From Halanaerobiales bacterium (GTDB taxonomy: Bacteria; Bacillota; Halanaerobiia; Halanaerobiales; Halanaerobiaceae): a stretch of 64,000 nucleotides of DNA. The stretch covers positions 103,591-167,590 of the forward strand of contig JADQBT010000002.1 in assembly GCA_016278485.1 (NCBI GenBank), in the 5' to 3' direction. Below the pieces are notes generated by a model, which saw only the letters and a program-made list of their open reading frames with translations, had not been told where the DNA came from and searched no databases. A program made the position numbers and the translations under genes. Below, one piece after another: positions 26,685 through 34,690 of this stretch (its first letter is position 1; each line of letters begins with the position of its first letter).

Positions 26685-27398
26685 ATGAAAGATATAAGAA
26701 TCCTTTTTGCTGATGATGAAGTTGAGATAAGGGAATTACTTGAAAAGTATTTAAGCAGGGAAGGTTACCATGTTGATACAGTTTCAGATGGGGAGGGTGC
26801 TGTAGAGTTATTTAAAAAAAGAGAGTATAATCTAGTAATACTGGATATCATGCTGCCTGGTACTGATGGTATTGAAGTTTGTAAATTGATTAGGGACAGG
26901 GCAAATATCCCCATAATTATGCTTACTGCCAAAGATAGTGAGGTTGACAGAGTTCTCGGATTAAGAATTGGGGCTGATGACTATATTACAAAGCCTTTTT
27001 CGATGGAGGAACTTATTGCTAGGGTTAAGTCTCAGTTGCGAAGGTTTTACGTGTTGGGAGGGAAAGATAGTAAAGATGGCAGTCAAGCAAATCAACTGCT
27101 TGAATTTTCTTCTTTAGCTATTGATCTGGATAACTATCAGGTATATAAAGATGGAGAGGAAGTCAGACTAACATCAACTGAATTTAAGATATTAAAATTA
27201 TTTATAGCTGATCCAGGAAAGGTATATACAAAAAAACAGATTTTTAATAAGGTCTGGGGTGATGACTATCTTGAAGCTGATAACAATGTAATGGTACATA
27301 TTAGAAGATTGAGAAAGAAAATAGAGGACGACCCTCAAAACCCTAATTTTATAAAAACTGTTTGGGGAATTGGTTACCGTTTTTCAGGGGGTGAGTAA
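26685..27398 (+). CDS. OmpR/PhoB-family response regulator
   Basis: A 237-residue regulator. The receiver domain has the acidic pair DD near residue 10, phospho-acceptor Asp in LVILDIMLPG, and Lys in TKPF. A C-terminal winged helix follows, with LTSTEFKILK and VHIRRLRKKIE. It is directly followed by its histidine kinase and then a BcrAB-like ABC exporter. Three 11-base-phased TTAAGGA-type repeats in front of the exporter (28420-28448) are its likely binding sites. Confidence 0.92.
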   Translation: MKDIRILFADDEVEIRELLEKYLSREGYHVDTVSDGEGAVELFKKREYNLVILDIMLPGTDGIEVCKLIRDRANIPIIMLTAKDSEVDRVLGLRIGADDYITKPFSMEELIARVKSQLRRFYVLGGKDSKDGSQANQLLEFSSLAIDLDNYQVYKDGEEVRLTSTEFKILKLFIADPGKVYTKKQIFNKVWGDDYLEADNNVMVHIRRLRKKIEDDPQNPNFIKTVWGIGYRFSGGE

Positions 27399-27399
27399 G

Positions 27400-28398
27400 A
27401 TGTTTAAACATGAGTTAGGTTTAATTTTTTTATCATTATTCTTAAATATAATGTTGTTATTTTTTTTAGAAACAACTCCAATATTACTTGTTATCATAAT
27501 ATTATTAATTACTATAACCGTCATTTTGTTATATCGGATAATTAAAAGGGAAAAAATTTATTTGTTGATAATTGATCATCTTGGAGATGTTTCAGCAGGA
27601 AATCTTAACCGACGCATACATATTGGAAATACGGGTATTTATTCAGAACTGATTGTAATTTTAAATAAAATAACAATAAAATTACAGGAAGAGATTATTA
27701 AAAGCAAAGAGGCTGATAAGGCACGTAAAAGACTTCTATCCAACATTTCTCATGACATCAGAACTCCATTGACTTCAATTCTAGGATATGCTGAGGCTTT
27801 AAGAGATGATTTAGCTTTAGATAAGGGAGAGAAAGAAAAATATCTTGGTATCTTAATTAATAAAGCCATAAATCTAAAAAAGATGATAGATGAAATATTT
27901 CAAATGGCCCGTCTTGATGCTGATGATTTTGAATTAGATTTTCAACTTCTTGATTTGGCGGAAATTGTTCGGGAGTGCTTAATTGAGTTTCTACCTGTAA
28001 TAAAACAGGAAGAACTTGCTATGAAAATTGAAATACCTGATCAGGTATGTAAAATATATGCTGACCGTTTAAGTGTTGAAAGAATAATTGAGAATATTTT
28101 AAAAAATAGTATTGAGCACGGCAAAAATGGTGGTTTTCTTGGGATTGAATTGTCTTCTTTTGAAAAAGGCTTTATCTTATCTATCTGGGATAAGGGGCCA
28201 GGTGTAGAAGAAGAAGATATTCCTTATGTCTTTGCTAGGCTTTATATGGGAGATAAAAGCAGGAGTAAATCTCTAACAGGTAGCGGGCTTGGTCTGGCAA
28301 TAGCAAAAAAATTGCTGGAAGAGCATGGAGGTAAGATCAGTTTAGAAAGTACTCCCGGGGAAAAAACGACTTTTAAATTATTTTTTCCAGGAATCTGA
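27400..28398 (+). CDS. Sensor histidine kinase
   Basis: A 332-residue kinase with two N-terminal membrane helices (about residues 4-45) joined by almost no extracellular loop, so it probably senses within the membrane or through a partner such as the ABC exporter. A HAMP-like linker is followed by the H-box SNISHDIRTPLTS, the N-box NILKNSIEH, DKGPGVEEED, and GSGLGLAIAKKL. The start ATG 27400 is one base after the regulator's stop, with AGGGGGTGAG inside the regulator's end. An upstream in-frame ATG is inside the regulator gene and is rejected. Confidence 0.9.
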   Translation: MFKHELGLIFLSLFLNIMLLFFLETTPILLVIIILLITITVILLYRIIKREKIYLLIIDHLGDVSAGNLNRRIHIGNTGIYSELIVILNKITIKLQEEIIKSKEADKARKRLLSNISHDIRTPLTSILGYAEALRDDLALDKGEKEKYLGILINKAINLKKMIDEIFQMARLDADDFELDFQLLDLAEIVRECLIEFLPVIKQEELAMKIEIPDQVCKIYADRLSVERIIENILKNSIEHGKNGGFLGIELSSFEKGFILSIWDKGPGVEEEDIPYVFARLYMGDKSRSKSLTGSGLGLAIAKKLLEEHGGKISLESTPGEKTTFKLFFPGI

Positions 28399-28419
28399 TA
28401 AATCTATACAAATTTTTTC

Positions 28420-28474
28420 TTAAGGAAATTTTAAGGAATTATTAAGTACTTTGTAAAGATTAATAATATATAAT
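28420..28474 (+). promoter_or_regulatory. Response-regulator direct repeats and -10 box
   Basis: TTAAGGA at 28420, TTAAGGA at 28431 and TTAAGTA at 28442 are phased by exactly 11 bases. A good TATAAT follows at 28469-28474. At 17 bases upstream of it there is only GTACTT, a poor -35, so the promoter looks activator-dependent in the PhoB manner. Confidence 0.65.
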
Positions 28475-28501
28475 GGAGACAGTAAAAGGAGGTATTTAAT
28501 T

Positions 28502-29422
28502 ATGGAAAGAATAATTGAAACAGAAAACCTTTCTAAACATTACGGTCTCCAGAAAGCTGTAAATAGAATTAATATAACAGTAAGACCTGGAGAAATATAT
28601 GGCTTTTTAGGACGTAATGGGGCTGGGAAGACAACGACCATCCGGATGTTGTTAGGATTAATCAAACCAAGTGAAGGAGTAATTAAAATATTTGGTGAAG
28701 ACTTTTCGGAAAATAAAAGAGAAATTTTAAAAAGGATAGGGTCTACAATTGAATTTTCAGGATTTTATAGTAATCTTTCCGCAGTGGATAACCTTAAGGT
28801 AAATACTACCTTGATAGGTATCAAGAAAAAAGATGCTATCAAAGACGTATTAAATATAGTTGGACTTTATGAAGAGAGAAATAAAACGGTAGGAAATTAT
28901 TCCCTGGGAATGAAACAGCGGCTGGGAATAGCCAGGGCAATACTACATGATCCTGAACTTTTAATTCTAGATGAGCCAACAAATGGTTTAGATCCGGTAG
29001 GAATAAAGGATATAAGGAAACTAATTAAGACTTTAGCTAAGAAAAAGAAAATAACTATTTTTATGTCTAGCCATATCTTAAGTGAAGTGGAACAGTTAGC
29101 TGATACCATTGGAGTAATCCATCAAGGGAGTCTTGTGGAAGAGATTAATTTTGAAGAATTAAGGAAGAAGAATAGGAGATATATTGAGCTAAAGGTATCT
29201 GATGATGCCAGGACTGTTCTGCTGCTGGAAAATGAATTTGGTATAGAAGATTATGAGGTTTATCCGGAAGAGACTATTAGAATATATACAGACCATGATA
29301 AGGTAGCTAGGATAAATAAGGCCTTAGTTAATGAAGAGATTGAGGTAAGCGGAATTAGACTTAGTGAAGATAATCTGGAGGATTATTTTGTTAAATTAAC
29401 AGAGGGTGAAGTAATTGGCTAA
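28502..29422 (+). CDS. BcrA-like ABC exporter ATPase
   Basis: A 306-residue ABC ATPase: Walker A GRNGAGKTT near residue 40, signature YSLGMKQRLGIAR, Walker B LLILDEPTNGLDP and the switch region FMSSHILSEVEQ. This pattern is typical of the BcrA/lantibiotic-immunity branch. The upstream two-component system fits modules that detect and expel cell-wall-active peptides. AAAGGAGG precedes ATG. It overlaps the permease by eight bases. Confidence 0.87.
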   Translation: MERIIETENLSKHYGLQKAVNRINITVRPGEIYGFLGRNGAGKTTTIRMLLGLIKPSEGVIKIFGEDFSENKREILKRIGSTIEFSGFYSNLSAVDNLKVNTTLIGIKKKDAIKDVLNIVGLYEERNKTVGNYSLGMKQRLGIARAILHDPELLILDEPTNGLDPVGIKDIRKLIKTLAKKKKITIFMSSHILSEVEQLADTIGVIHQGSLVEEINFEELRKKNRRYIELKVSDDARTVLLLENEFGIEDYEVYPEETIRIYTDHDKVARINKALVNEEIEVSGIRLSEDNLEDYFVKLTEGEVIG

Positions 29423-30149
29423 TGTAATCTATACTGAAATATTAAAGATGAAAAAATCCAGGATGTTTCTACTTAGTCTGTTGGGAGGGATTGTATCTCC
29501 ATTATTAAACTTTTTTATGCTACTTGCCTATCATCAGCAAAACCCGGATGAAACTCTTACTATGGAAAGTCTCTTTAATCAGACACATCTATTTATCGTC
29601 TTTTTAGTTGGTACATTGCTTTTTGCTTTAATCACAACCTATTTATTTAACAGGGAATTTGAGGAAGATACACTTAAAAATCTATTAACAATTCCAGTTG
29701 GACGGACACAGTTAGTATTGAGCAAATTATTTATTCTAATAATCTGGATTGAAATAATTATGATTTATTCCTTTTTCATGGTTATTTTATTAGGATTTAT
29801 AGGGGGATTTGAAGGTTTTCAGACCAATTTATTATTCTTATCCTTTAAAAAATATATCTTCACTGGGTTTTTACTCTTTTTATTAACACCAGTAATAATC
29901 CTTATTACAATATTATTTAGAAGTTATATACCATCAATTGCCTTCAGTATATTTGCTACTCTGGGTACTTTGATTATCATGAACTCAAAATATATAGCCT
30001 TCTATCCCTGGAGTATTCCTGTTTTAATGACAATGAATAGTCAGCAGTCAGAATACCCAATTCTATTCAGTTGGCTAATTATTATTGGAGTTTTCATTAT
30101 TTCTTTGACCACTACTCTTATTTATTTCAATAAAACAGATATAGATTAA
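29415..30149 (+). CDS. BcrB-like ABC-2 permease
   Basis: A 244-residue membrane protein with about six helices. ETLYLFNREFEEDTL-like charged stretch (NREFEEDTLKNLLTIP near residue 75) is the coupling region found in bacitracin-type permeases. The TTG start overlaps the ATPase end by eight bases, with AGAGGGTGA upstream. A strong terminator follows, closing the unit of regulator, kinase, ATPase and permease. Confidence 0.83.
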   Translation: MANVIYTEILKMKKSRMFLLSLLGGIVSPLLNFFMLLAYHQQNPDETLTMESLFNQTHLFIVFLVGTLLFALITTYLFNREFEEDTLKNLLTIPVGRTQLVLSKLFILIIWIEIIMIYSFFMVILLGFIGGFEGFQTNLLFLSFKKYIFTGFLLFLLTPVIILITILFRSYIPSIAFSIFATLGTLIIMNSKYIAFYPWSIPVLMTMNSQQSEYPILFSWLIIIGVFIISLTTTLIYFNKTDID

Positions 30150-30172
30150 TCAAGTTCATATAATATTTTTTT

Positions 30173-30219
30173 AAAGGCTGGAAGTGAACAGAATGTTCAT
30201 TTTCAGCCTTTAATTTTTT
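30173..30219 (+). terminator. Terminator after the BcrAB-like genes
   Basis: AAAGGCTG (30173-30180) pairs with CAGCCTTT (30204-30211), and TGAAC/GTTCA pair inside. A run of six T residues follows. Confidence 0.88.
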
Positions 30220-30289
30220 ATTGAATAATATTATAAACGTTTATAAATAATCACTTATATAAAATAATATAACTACCAAATAAATTACC

Positions 30290-30318
30290 TTGACAGATAT
30301 AGTAATCAATGTTATATT
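30290..30318 (+). promoter_or_regulatory. padR promoter
   Basis: TTGACA (30290-30295), 17 bases, TATATT (30313-30318), directly upstream of the ribosome binding site AAGGAGG. An AT-rich inverted repeat TTATAT/ATATAA lies near 30254 but is too AT-rich to call an operator. Confidence 0.65.
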
Positions 30319-30339
30319 ATACACAAGGAGGTGGGGTAT

Positions 30340-30666
30340 TTGGCTGGGAAAATATCTTCGAACTTAATTAGGGGTCATACGGATACAATTATCTTAGGTT
30401 TATTATTGGAAGAAGATAGTTATGGTTATGCAATCTACAAAAAAATAATCGAAAAGAGTAATGGTTTATATGAGCTTAAAGAAGCTACTATTTATGCTAG
30501 TTTTAAGAGATTAGAAAAAGAGGGGTATATAAAATCATACTGGGGTAATGAGAGTCAGGGTGGTAGAAGAAAATACTACAGTATAGCATCACAGGGTATA
30601 GAGGTATATAAAGAAAACAAAGAGGACTGGGAGTTTACTAAAAAGATAATCGATAAATTATTATAA
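30340..30666 (+). CDS. PadR-family transcriptional regulator
   Basis: A 108-residue winged-helix repressor-like protein. The core GHTDTIILGLLLEEDSYGYAI and the recognition region EATIYASFKRLEKEGYI with GGRRKYYSI wing are clear. The start is TTG 30340, eight bases after GGAGG; a GTG at 30331 lies inside the SD and is not used. It is followed by a HAAS-domain protein, a pairing commonly seen with PadR, and then a DrrAB-like exporter. Confidence 0.88.
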   Translation: MAGKISSNLIRGHTDTIILGLLLEEDSYGYAIYKKIIEKSNGLYELKEATIYASFKRLEKEGYIKSYWGNESQGGRRKYYSIASQGIEVYKENKEDWEFTKKIIDKLL

Positions 30667-30734
30667 AGAGACAAGCGGAAACGCAAAGTGTATTAAGAAT
30701 ATATATAATTTATTTATGAAAGGTGGAAATTGAA

Positions 30735-31448
30735 ATGAGTGAAAAATTAAGAATATATTTAGATAGTTTATTTGCTTCATATGAAGATAACAAGGCCGTT
30801 AAAGAAGTAAAAGAGCAGTTATTCATTGATTTACAGGAAAAGCTGAATGATTTGATAAATGATGGTTATGAGGAAGATGAGGCATTTAATAAAACTATTC
30901 AATCTATCGGAGATATATCTGAGATTGTAGATATTAGTGATGTTGAAGTTAAAGAGCTGCAGAAACTTATTGACTTTTCAAAAAGCCCATTAGAAGGTTC
31001 AGATTTTAGAAATGTTGATGTAGTAGGAGGTGAATTTAATCATAGTGCTTTAGAAGGAGCTGATTTCAGTTTTTCTAATCTAAACAAAAGTTCATTTAAA
31101 AAGAGTGATCTACGAAATGCAAAATTCGAAGGTACTAATCTGTCAGGTGCTGAAATAATAAAATCTGCTCTCAGGGGAGCAAGTTTTAAAGATGCTATTT
31201 TAGATAACACAGAATTTATTTCTTCTGATTTATCAGGGGTATCTTTTGATAATCTTAAATTAAATAGTACCGTATTTAAAAAAACAGCTTTAACGGGAAC
31301 AAGCTTTAAAAATACTGTCTTAAAAAATGTCTCTTTCAAATATTCACAAGTAAAGGAAGCTGATTTTGATGGAGCATTGATGGATAAATTAACCTATGCA
31401 CTTCTGGAGGGCTTTAAGGCTGACCTGGAAAATGCAACTGTAATATAA
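30735..31448 (+). CDS. HAAS-domain and pentapeptide-repeat protein
   Basis: A 237-residue soluble protein. Residues 1-70 resemble the HAAS/DUF1700-type helical domain that accompanies PadR regulators. From about residue 85 to the end runs a series of pentapeptide repeats (LEGADF, LSGAEI, LRGASF, LTGTSF), expected to form a right-handed beta-helix. Some pentapeptide proteins protect gyrase from quinolones or microcins, while others have unrelated roles. No membrane segment is seen, unlike many HAAS proteins. The start ATG 30735 follows AAAGGTGG; GTG 30723 is inside the SD region. Confidence 0.75.
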   Translation: MSEKLRIYLDSLFASYEDNKAVKEVKEQLFIDLQEKLNDLINDGYEEDEAFNKTIQSIGDISEIVDISDVEVKELQKLIDFSKSPLEGSDFRNVDVVGGEFNHSALEGADFSFSNLNKSSFKKSDLRNAKFEGTNLSGAEIIKSALRGASFKDAILDNTEFISSDLSGVSFDNLKLNSTVFKKTALTGTSFKNTVLKNVSFKYSQVKEADFDGALMDKLTYALLEGFKADLENATVI

Positions 31449-31553
31449 AAAGTCTATGTAATGACGACTACGGGGATGATCATGTAATTAATTTAAGTTG
31501 TTGAGATAAGTATGGTGGATTAGAAAATTAATATTTATTAGGAGGAAATGTGT

Positions 31554-32492
31554 ATGGTTCCTACTGATACAGCAATTTCAGTCAATGGTCTTGAAAAATC
31601 TTTTAAGGACCTAAAAGTATTGAAGAAGATTGATTTTAAGGTTAAAAAAGGCAGTATCTTTGCACTGCTGGGACCTAATGGTGCAGGGAAAACTACGACC
31701 ATTAAAATTCTGAGTACTTTACTCAAGCCAGATAAGGGCAATGCCCGGGTGTCAGGATTTGATGTTATCATACAATCTGATCAGGTGCGCGGAGAAATTA
31801 GTTTAACAGGACAATATGCCGCAGTAGATGAAATTTTGACTGGAAGAGAGAACTTACAGATGATTGGGAAACTGCGTCATCTGTCTGATGTAAATAAGAA
31901 AGCTGAAGAATTACTTGCCAGATTTGATTTACTAGATGCAGCAGATCGGCCGGTATCAACATATTCTGGCGGTATGCGCCGGCGACTTGATCTGGCAATG
32001 AGTTTACTCGGCAGTCCATCTGTTATCTTTCTGGATGAGCCAACTACTGGCCTGGATCCACAGAGCCGTCTAACTATGTGGGAGATAATCAAAAATCTTA
32101 AAGATTCAGGGATTACTGTCTTTTTAACTACTCAACATTTAGAAGAGGCAGATCAGCTTGCTGATCGGATAGCCATCCTCAATGATGGAAAAATAGTAGC
32201 TAAAGGGAGTGCAGCTGAATTAAAGAAGATGCTTCCCCACGGACATATTGAACTGAAATTTAGTGATGAAAAAGATTTACAATCAGTAGGGAATTTATTA
32301 GCTGATTACGAAACAAATTTAAACAAAGAAATACGAACACTTGTTATTGTTACAGATGGAAGTATAAAACAGATGACTGATATTTTGAAACAGCTTGAAA
32401 CTGCCGAGGTAGATATTACTGAATTTACTCAAAAACCACCGACACTGGAAGATGTATTTCTATCAATAATCAGTAAAAAGGAGGGGAAATAA
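31554..32492 (+). CDS. DrrA-like ABC exporter ATPase
   Basis: A 312-residue ABC ATPase of the daunorubicin-resistance DrrA type: Walker A GPNGAGKTT near residue 41, signature YSGGMRRRLDLA, Walker B VIFLDEPTTGLDP and TTQHLEEADQL. The C-terminal 90 residues match the DrrA-specific extension. ATG 31554 is eight bases after GGAGG; ATG 31548 is too close to it. It overlaps the permease start by one base. Confidence 0.87.
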   Translation: MVPTDTAISVNGLEKSFKDLKVLKKIDFKVKKGSIFALLGPNGAGKTTTIKILSTLLKPDKGNARVSGFDVIIQSDQVRGEISLTGQYAAVDEILTGRENLQMIGKLRHLSDVNKKAEELLARFDLLDAADRPVSTYSGGMRRRLDLAMSLLGSPSVIFLDEPTTGLDPQSRLTMWEIIKNLKDSGITVFLTTQHLEEADQLADRIAILNDGKIVAKGSAAELKKMLPHGHIELKFSDEKDLQSVGNLLADYETNLNKEIRTLVIVTDGSIKQMTDILKQLETAEVDITEFTQKPPTLEDVFLSIISKKEGK

Positions 32493-33259
32493 TGGAGGTT
32501 ATAAAGAAACACTTTTTCAGCGATATAAGTGTTATGCTTGGACGTTCCATGCGCCATATTTTCCGCAGCATGGACACCATCATCACGGTCACCATCATGC
32601 CGATTGCGATGATGCTGTTGTTCGTCTATGTGTTAGGCGGTGCAATTCAAACCGGTACCGATAACTATGTGAATTACCTATTGCCTGGTATAATGCTAAT
32701 TTCCATTGCAAACGGTATAGGCTACGTGTCTTTCCGCCTGTTTACCGATTTACAACAGGGAATATTCGATCGTTTCCATTCCATGCCGATTGCGCGTTCG
32801 GCCCCGCTGTGGGGACATGTGCTGACCTCGTTGGTATCCAATGCGATTTCGGTTGTAGTAATCATTCTCGTAGCACTAATTATGGGCTTCCACTCGTCGG
32901 CAGGAGTATTGTCATGGCTTGCCGTGGTCTGTATACTCGCGCTGTTTACGCTAGCCTTGACCTGGATCGCGGTGATTGCCGCATTATCCGCAAAATCGGT
33001 GGATGGCGCAAGTGTAGTTGCCTATCCGCTTCATTTACTACCGTTAATTAGCTCTGCGTTTGTGCCGACCAAGTCAATGCCTTCGGCCGTTCGCGCCTTT
33101 ACCGAAAATCAGCCAGTGACTTCGATCGTGGAAACCATACGCGCGTTGCTGTTAGGTCAGCCTGTCGGTAATGACATCTGGATTGCACTCGCGTGGTGTG
33201 TTGGAATTATGCTTGTGGCATATTTCTTCGCAATGAGGACGTATAAGAAACGGTTGTAA
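32492..33259 (+). CDS. DrrB-like ABC-2 permease, compositionally foreign
   Basis: A 255-residue permease with about six helices and the family pattern YVNYLLPGIMLISIANG, then FRLFTDLQQGIFDRFHSMPIARSAP. From about base 32540 the G+C is near half (59 of 120 bases over 32521-32640 by hand count), while neighbours are near one third. Codons such as CGC, GCG and CCG are frequent here and rare around it. This suggests that the permease, or most of it, was acquired separately from its ATPase. Function as a drug exporter subunit is inferred from the pairing. Confidence 0.85.
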   Translation: MEVIKKHFFSDISVMLGRSMRHIFRSMDTIITVTIMPIAMMLLFVYVLGGAIQTGTDNYVNYLLPGIMLISIANGIGYVSFRLFTDLQQGIFDRFHSMPIARSAPLWGHVLTSLVSNAISVVVIILVALIMGFHSSAGVLSWLAVVCILALFTLALTWIAVIAALSAKSVDGASVVAYPLHLLPLISSAFVPTKSMPSAVRAFTENQPVTSIVETIRALLLGQPVGNDIWIALAWCVGIMLVAYFFAMRTYKKRL

Positions 33260-33570
33260 AATATAAAATTTTTGTATCGAACCTCTGAGCAATAAATGCA
33301 TATTAATAAGTGTAGGTTTATTTAAGTTTTATTAAGAGTGATGTAGATATTTTTTTGACTAATTACTATACCAAATATAATACTATGAAAGATATATTAA
33401 AAATACCTGGACTCTGTAGTTTGGGGATTTTTTTGTACAATATAAAATTGAATTTAGAATATTCTTGTGCATTACGTTAGGTAATAATATATAATAATAA
33501 AAAGAAAGTATTCATGGATACGTAAATTAAGATCTCACATAACTGTTCAAGAAATATCGGAAAAATTTCC
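33260..33570. other. AT-rich intergenic region, no gene seen
   Basis: About 310 bases of AT-rich DNA between the DrrB-like gene and the MerR promoter. I see no open frame with an SD and no convincing terminator. A TTACGTTAGGTAA element near 33473 weakly resembles the ACGTAACGT element of the downstream promoter. Confidence 0.4.
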
Positions 33571-33601
33571 TTGACATTGACGTAACGTAAAGGTATATAG
33601 T
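33571..33601 (+). promoter_or_regulatory. MerR-type promoter with 19-base spacer
   Basis: TTGACA (33571-33576) and TATAGT (33596-33601) are 19 bases apart, the over-long spacing typical of promoters remodelled by MerR proteins. The spacer carries ACGTAACGT (33580-33588). The start site would be only a few bases before the SD. Confidence 0.6.
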
Positions 33602-33623
33602 TATATTCAGGAGGTGAGTCAGT

Positions 33624-34382
33624 ATCGAATATACAGTAAAGGAACTGGCTGAACTGTCAGGTATCACTTCGCGGACAGTGAGATATTATGATGAAATTGA
33701 TCTCCTTAAGCCGGCAAGGACTAATTCATCAGGATATCGAATTTATGGTTCAGCTGAAGTTGATAGATTACAACAAATACTATTTTACAGAGAACTTGAT
33801 GTTGATCTGGATAGTATCAAGAAGATTATAAACTCACCTTCATTTGATGAAGTAAAAAAATTGAAGGAACATCGTGAAAAGCTTCTTGAGAATAAGGAGC
33901 AATTAGAATTATTAATTATGAATCTTGACAAAACAATTACGTCAAAAGAAAGGGGTATTATTATGAGTGATCAAGAAAAATTTCAGGGATTTAAAAAGAA
34001 ATTAGTTGAAGAAAATGAGATAAAATATGGTAAAGAGATTCGAGAAAAATACGGAGATAAGGCTGTTGAAAGTTCAAATATGAAGATAAAGAATATGACA
34101 CAGGAGGAATATAGCGAAGTTACTGAGCTTGAAAAGAAACTTATGGAAACACTTAAGGCAGCACTTGAGACTGGCGATCCCGCCGGGGAGCTGGGCCAGA
34201 AAGCAGCAGAACTTCATCGGCAGTGGATAAGTTTTTACTGGGATAGCTATAGTAAAAAAGCCCATGCTGGAATTGCAGAGATGTATGTTGCTGATGATAG
34301 GTTCAAATCATATTATGATAAAGAACAGCCTGGGACAGCAGAATTCCTGAGAGACGCCATTCTGATCTATACAGGTGTTTAA
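33624..34382 (+). CDS. MerR-family regulator with TipAS drug-binding domain, ATC start
   Basis: A 252-residue regulator. The N-terminal MerR helix-turn-helix reads EYTVKELAELSGITSRTVRYYDE, then a coiled coil, then a TipAS domain from about residue 114 that in relatives binds thiopeptide-like antibiotics. AGGAGG is nine bases before an ATC codon (33624-33626), exactly where the family's Met is expected. No ATG, GTG or TTG precedes the conserved helix; the GTG at 33678 would delete it. An internal in-frame ATG (33963) with AAAGGGG upstream could make TipAS alone, as in Streptomyces tipA. Confidence 0.8.
   Translation: MEYTVKELAELSGITSRTVRYYDEIDLLKPARTNSSGYRIYGSAEVDRLQQILFYRELDVDLDSIKKIINSPSFDEVKKLKEHREKLLENKEQLELLIMNLDKTITSKERGIIMSDQEKFQGFKKKLVEENEIKYGKEIREKYGDKAVESSNMKIKNMTQEEYSEVTELEKKLMETLKAALETGDPAGELGQKAAELHRQWISFYWDSYSKKAHAGIAEMYVADDRFKSYYDKEQPGTAEFLRDAILIYTGV
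33963..34382 (+). CDS. Possible internally initiated TipAS-only product
   Basis: An in-frame ATG at 33963 has AAAGGGG seven bases upstream and falls exactly at the coiled-coil/TipAS boundary (MSDQEKFQGF). The 139-residue product would be a ligand-sequestering domain without DNA binding. The dual-product arrangement is known for Streptomyces tipA; here it is inferred. Confidence 0.45.
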   Translation: MSDQEKFQGFKKKLVEENEIKYGKEIREKYGDKAVESSNMKIKNMTQEEYSEVTELEKKLMETLKAALETGDPAGELGQKAAELHRQWISFYWDSYSKKAHAGIAEMYVADDRFKSYYDKEQPGTAEFLRDAILIYTGV

Positions 34383-34634
34383 AATTAGGATAACTTCACT
34401 GCTCTCAAACCTCGGGCTTCCGCAGGCTATGCCGGAAATATTTCCAGTTAGGGTTTATTATTTACCTTAACTGGATTAATTAATGTTGAAGGAATGTATT
34501 AAACATTCAATATGAACAAATAATTTATGATTTAAATAGAGGGAAATTATAAGATGATGGGTAAATTGCTATCATCACAGGAGGGGAAAGCAAAAATTGA
34601 ATAAAATATAGCACAAAATATAATAATATATCGC
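34383..34634. other. Intergenic region without a recognisable gene
   Basis: The start holds a short GC-richer patch with TTCCG/CGGAA pairing near 34415-34438 but no T tail. A 16-codon frame after AGAGGG (34554-34604) has no recognisable product. GCACAAAAT occurs at 34611 and 34633. Confidence 0.4.
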
Positions 34635-34672
34635 ACAAAATGATTGCAACATTTTGTCTGAAGTAGTATAAT
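34635..34672 (+). promoter_or_regulatory. Promoter with inverted repeat over the -35 box
   Basis: TTGCAA (34644-34649), 17 bases, TATAAT (34667-34672). ACAAAATG (34635-34642) and CATTTTGT (34650-34657) form a perfect 8-base inverted repeat that brackets the -35 box, as expected for a repressor site. A direct copy of GCACAAAAT lies 22 bases upstream. Confidence 0.65.
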
Positions 34673-34690
34673 ATTACTGGAGGTGATTGA

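Noticed and set aside
32809..33051. An 80-codon frame within the DrrB-like gene
   Set aside because: A shadow frame caused by the higher G+C of that gene; no SD and no recognisable protein.
34554..34604. A 16-codon frame after AGAGGG
   Set aside because: Too short, no similarity recognised, and no promoter directly before it.
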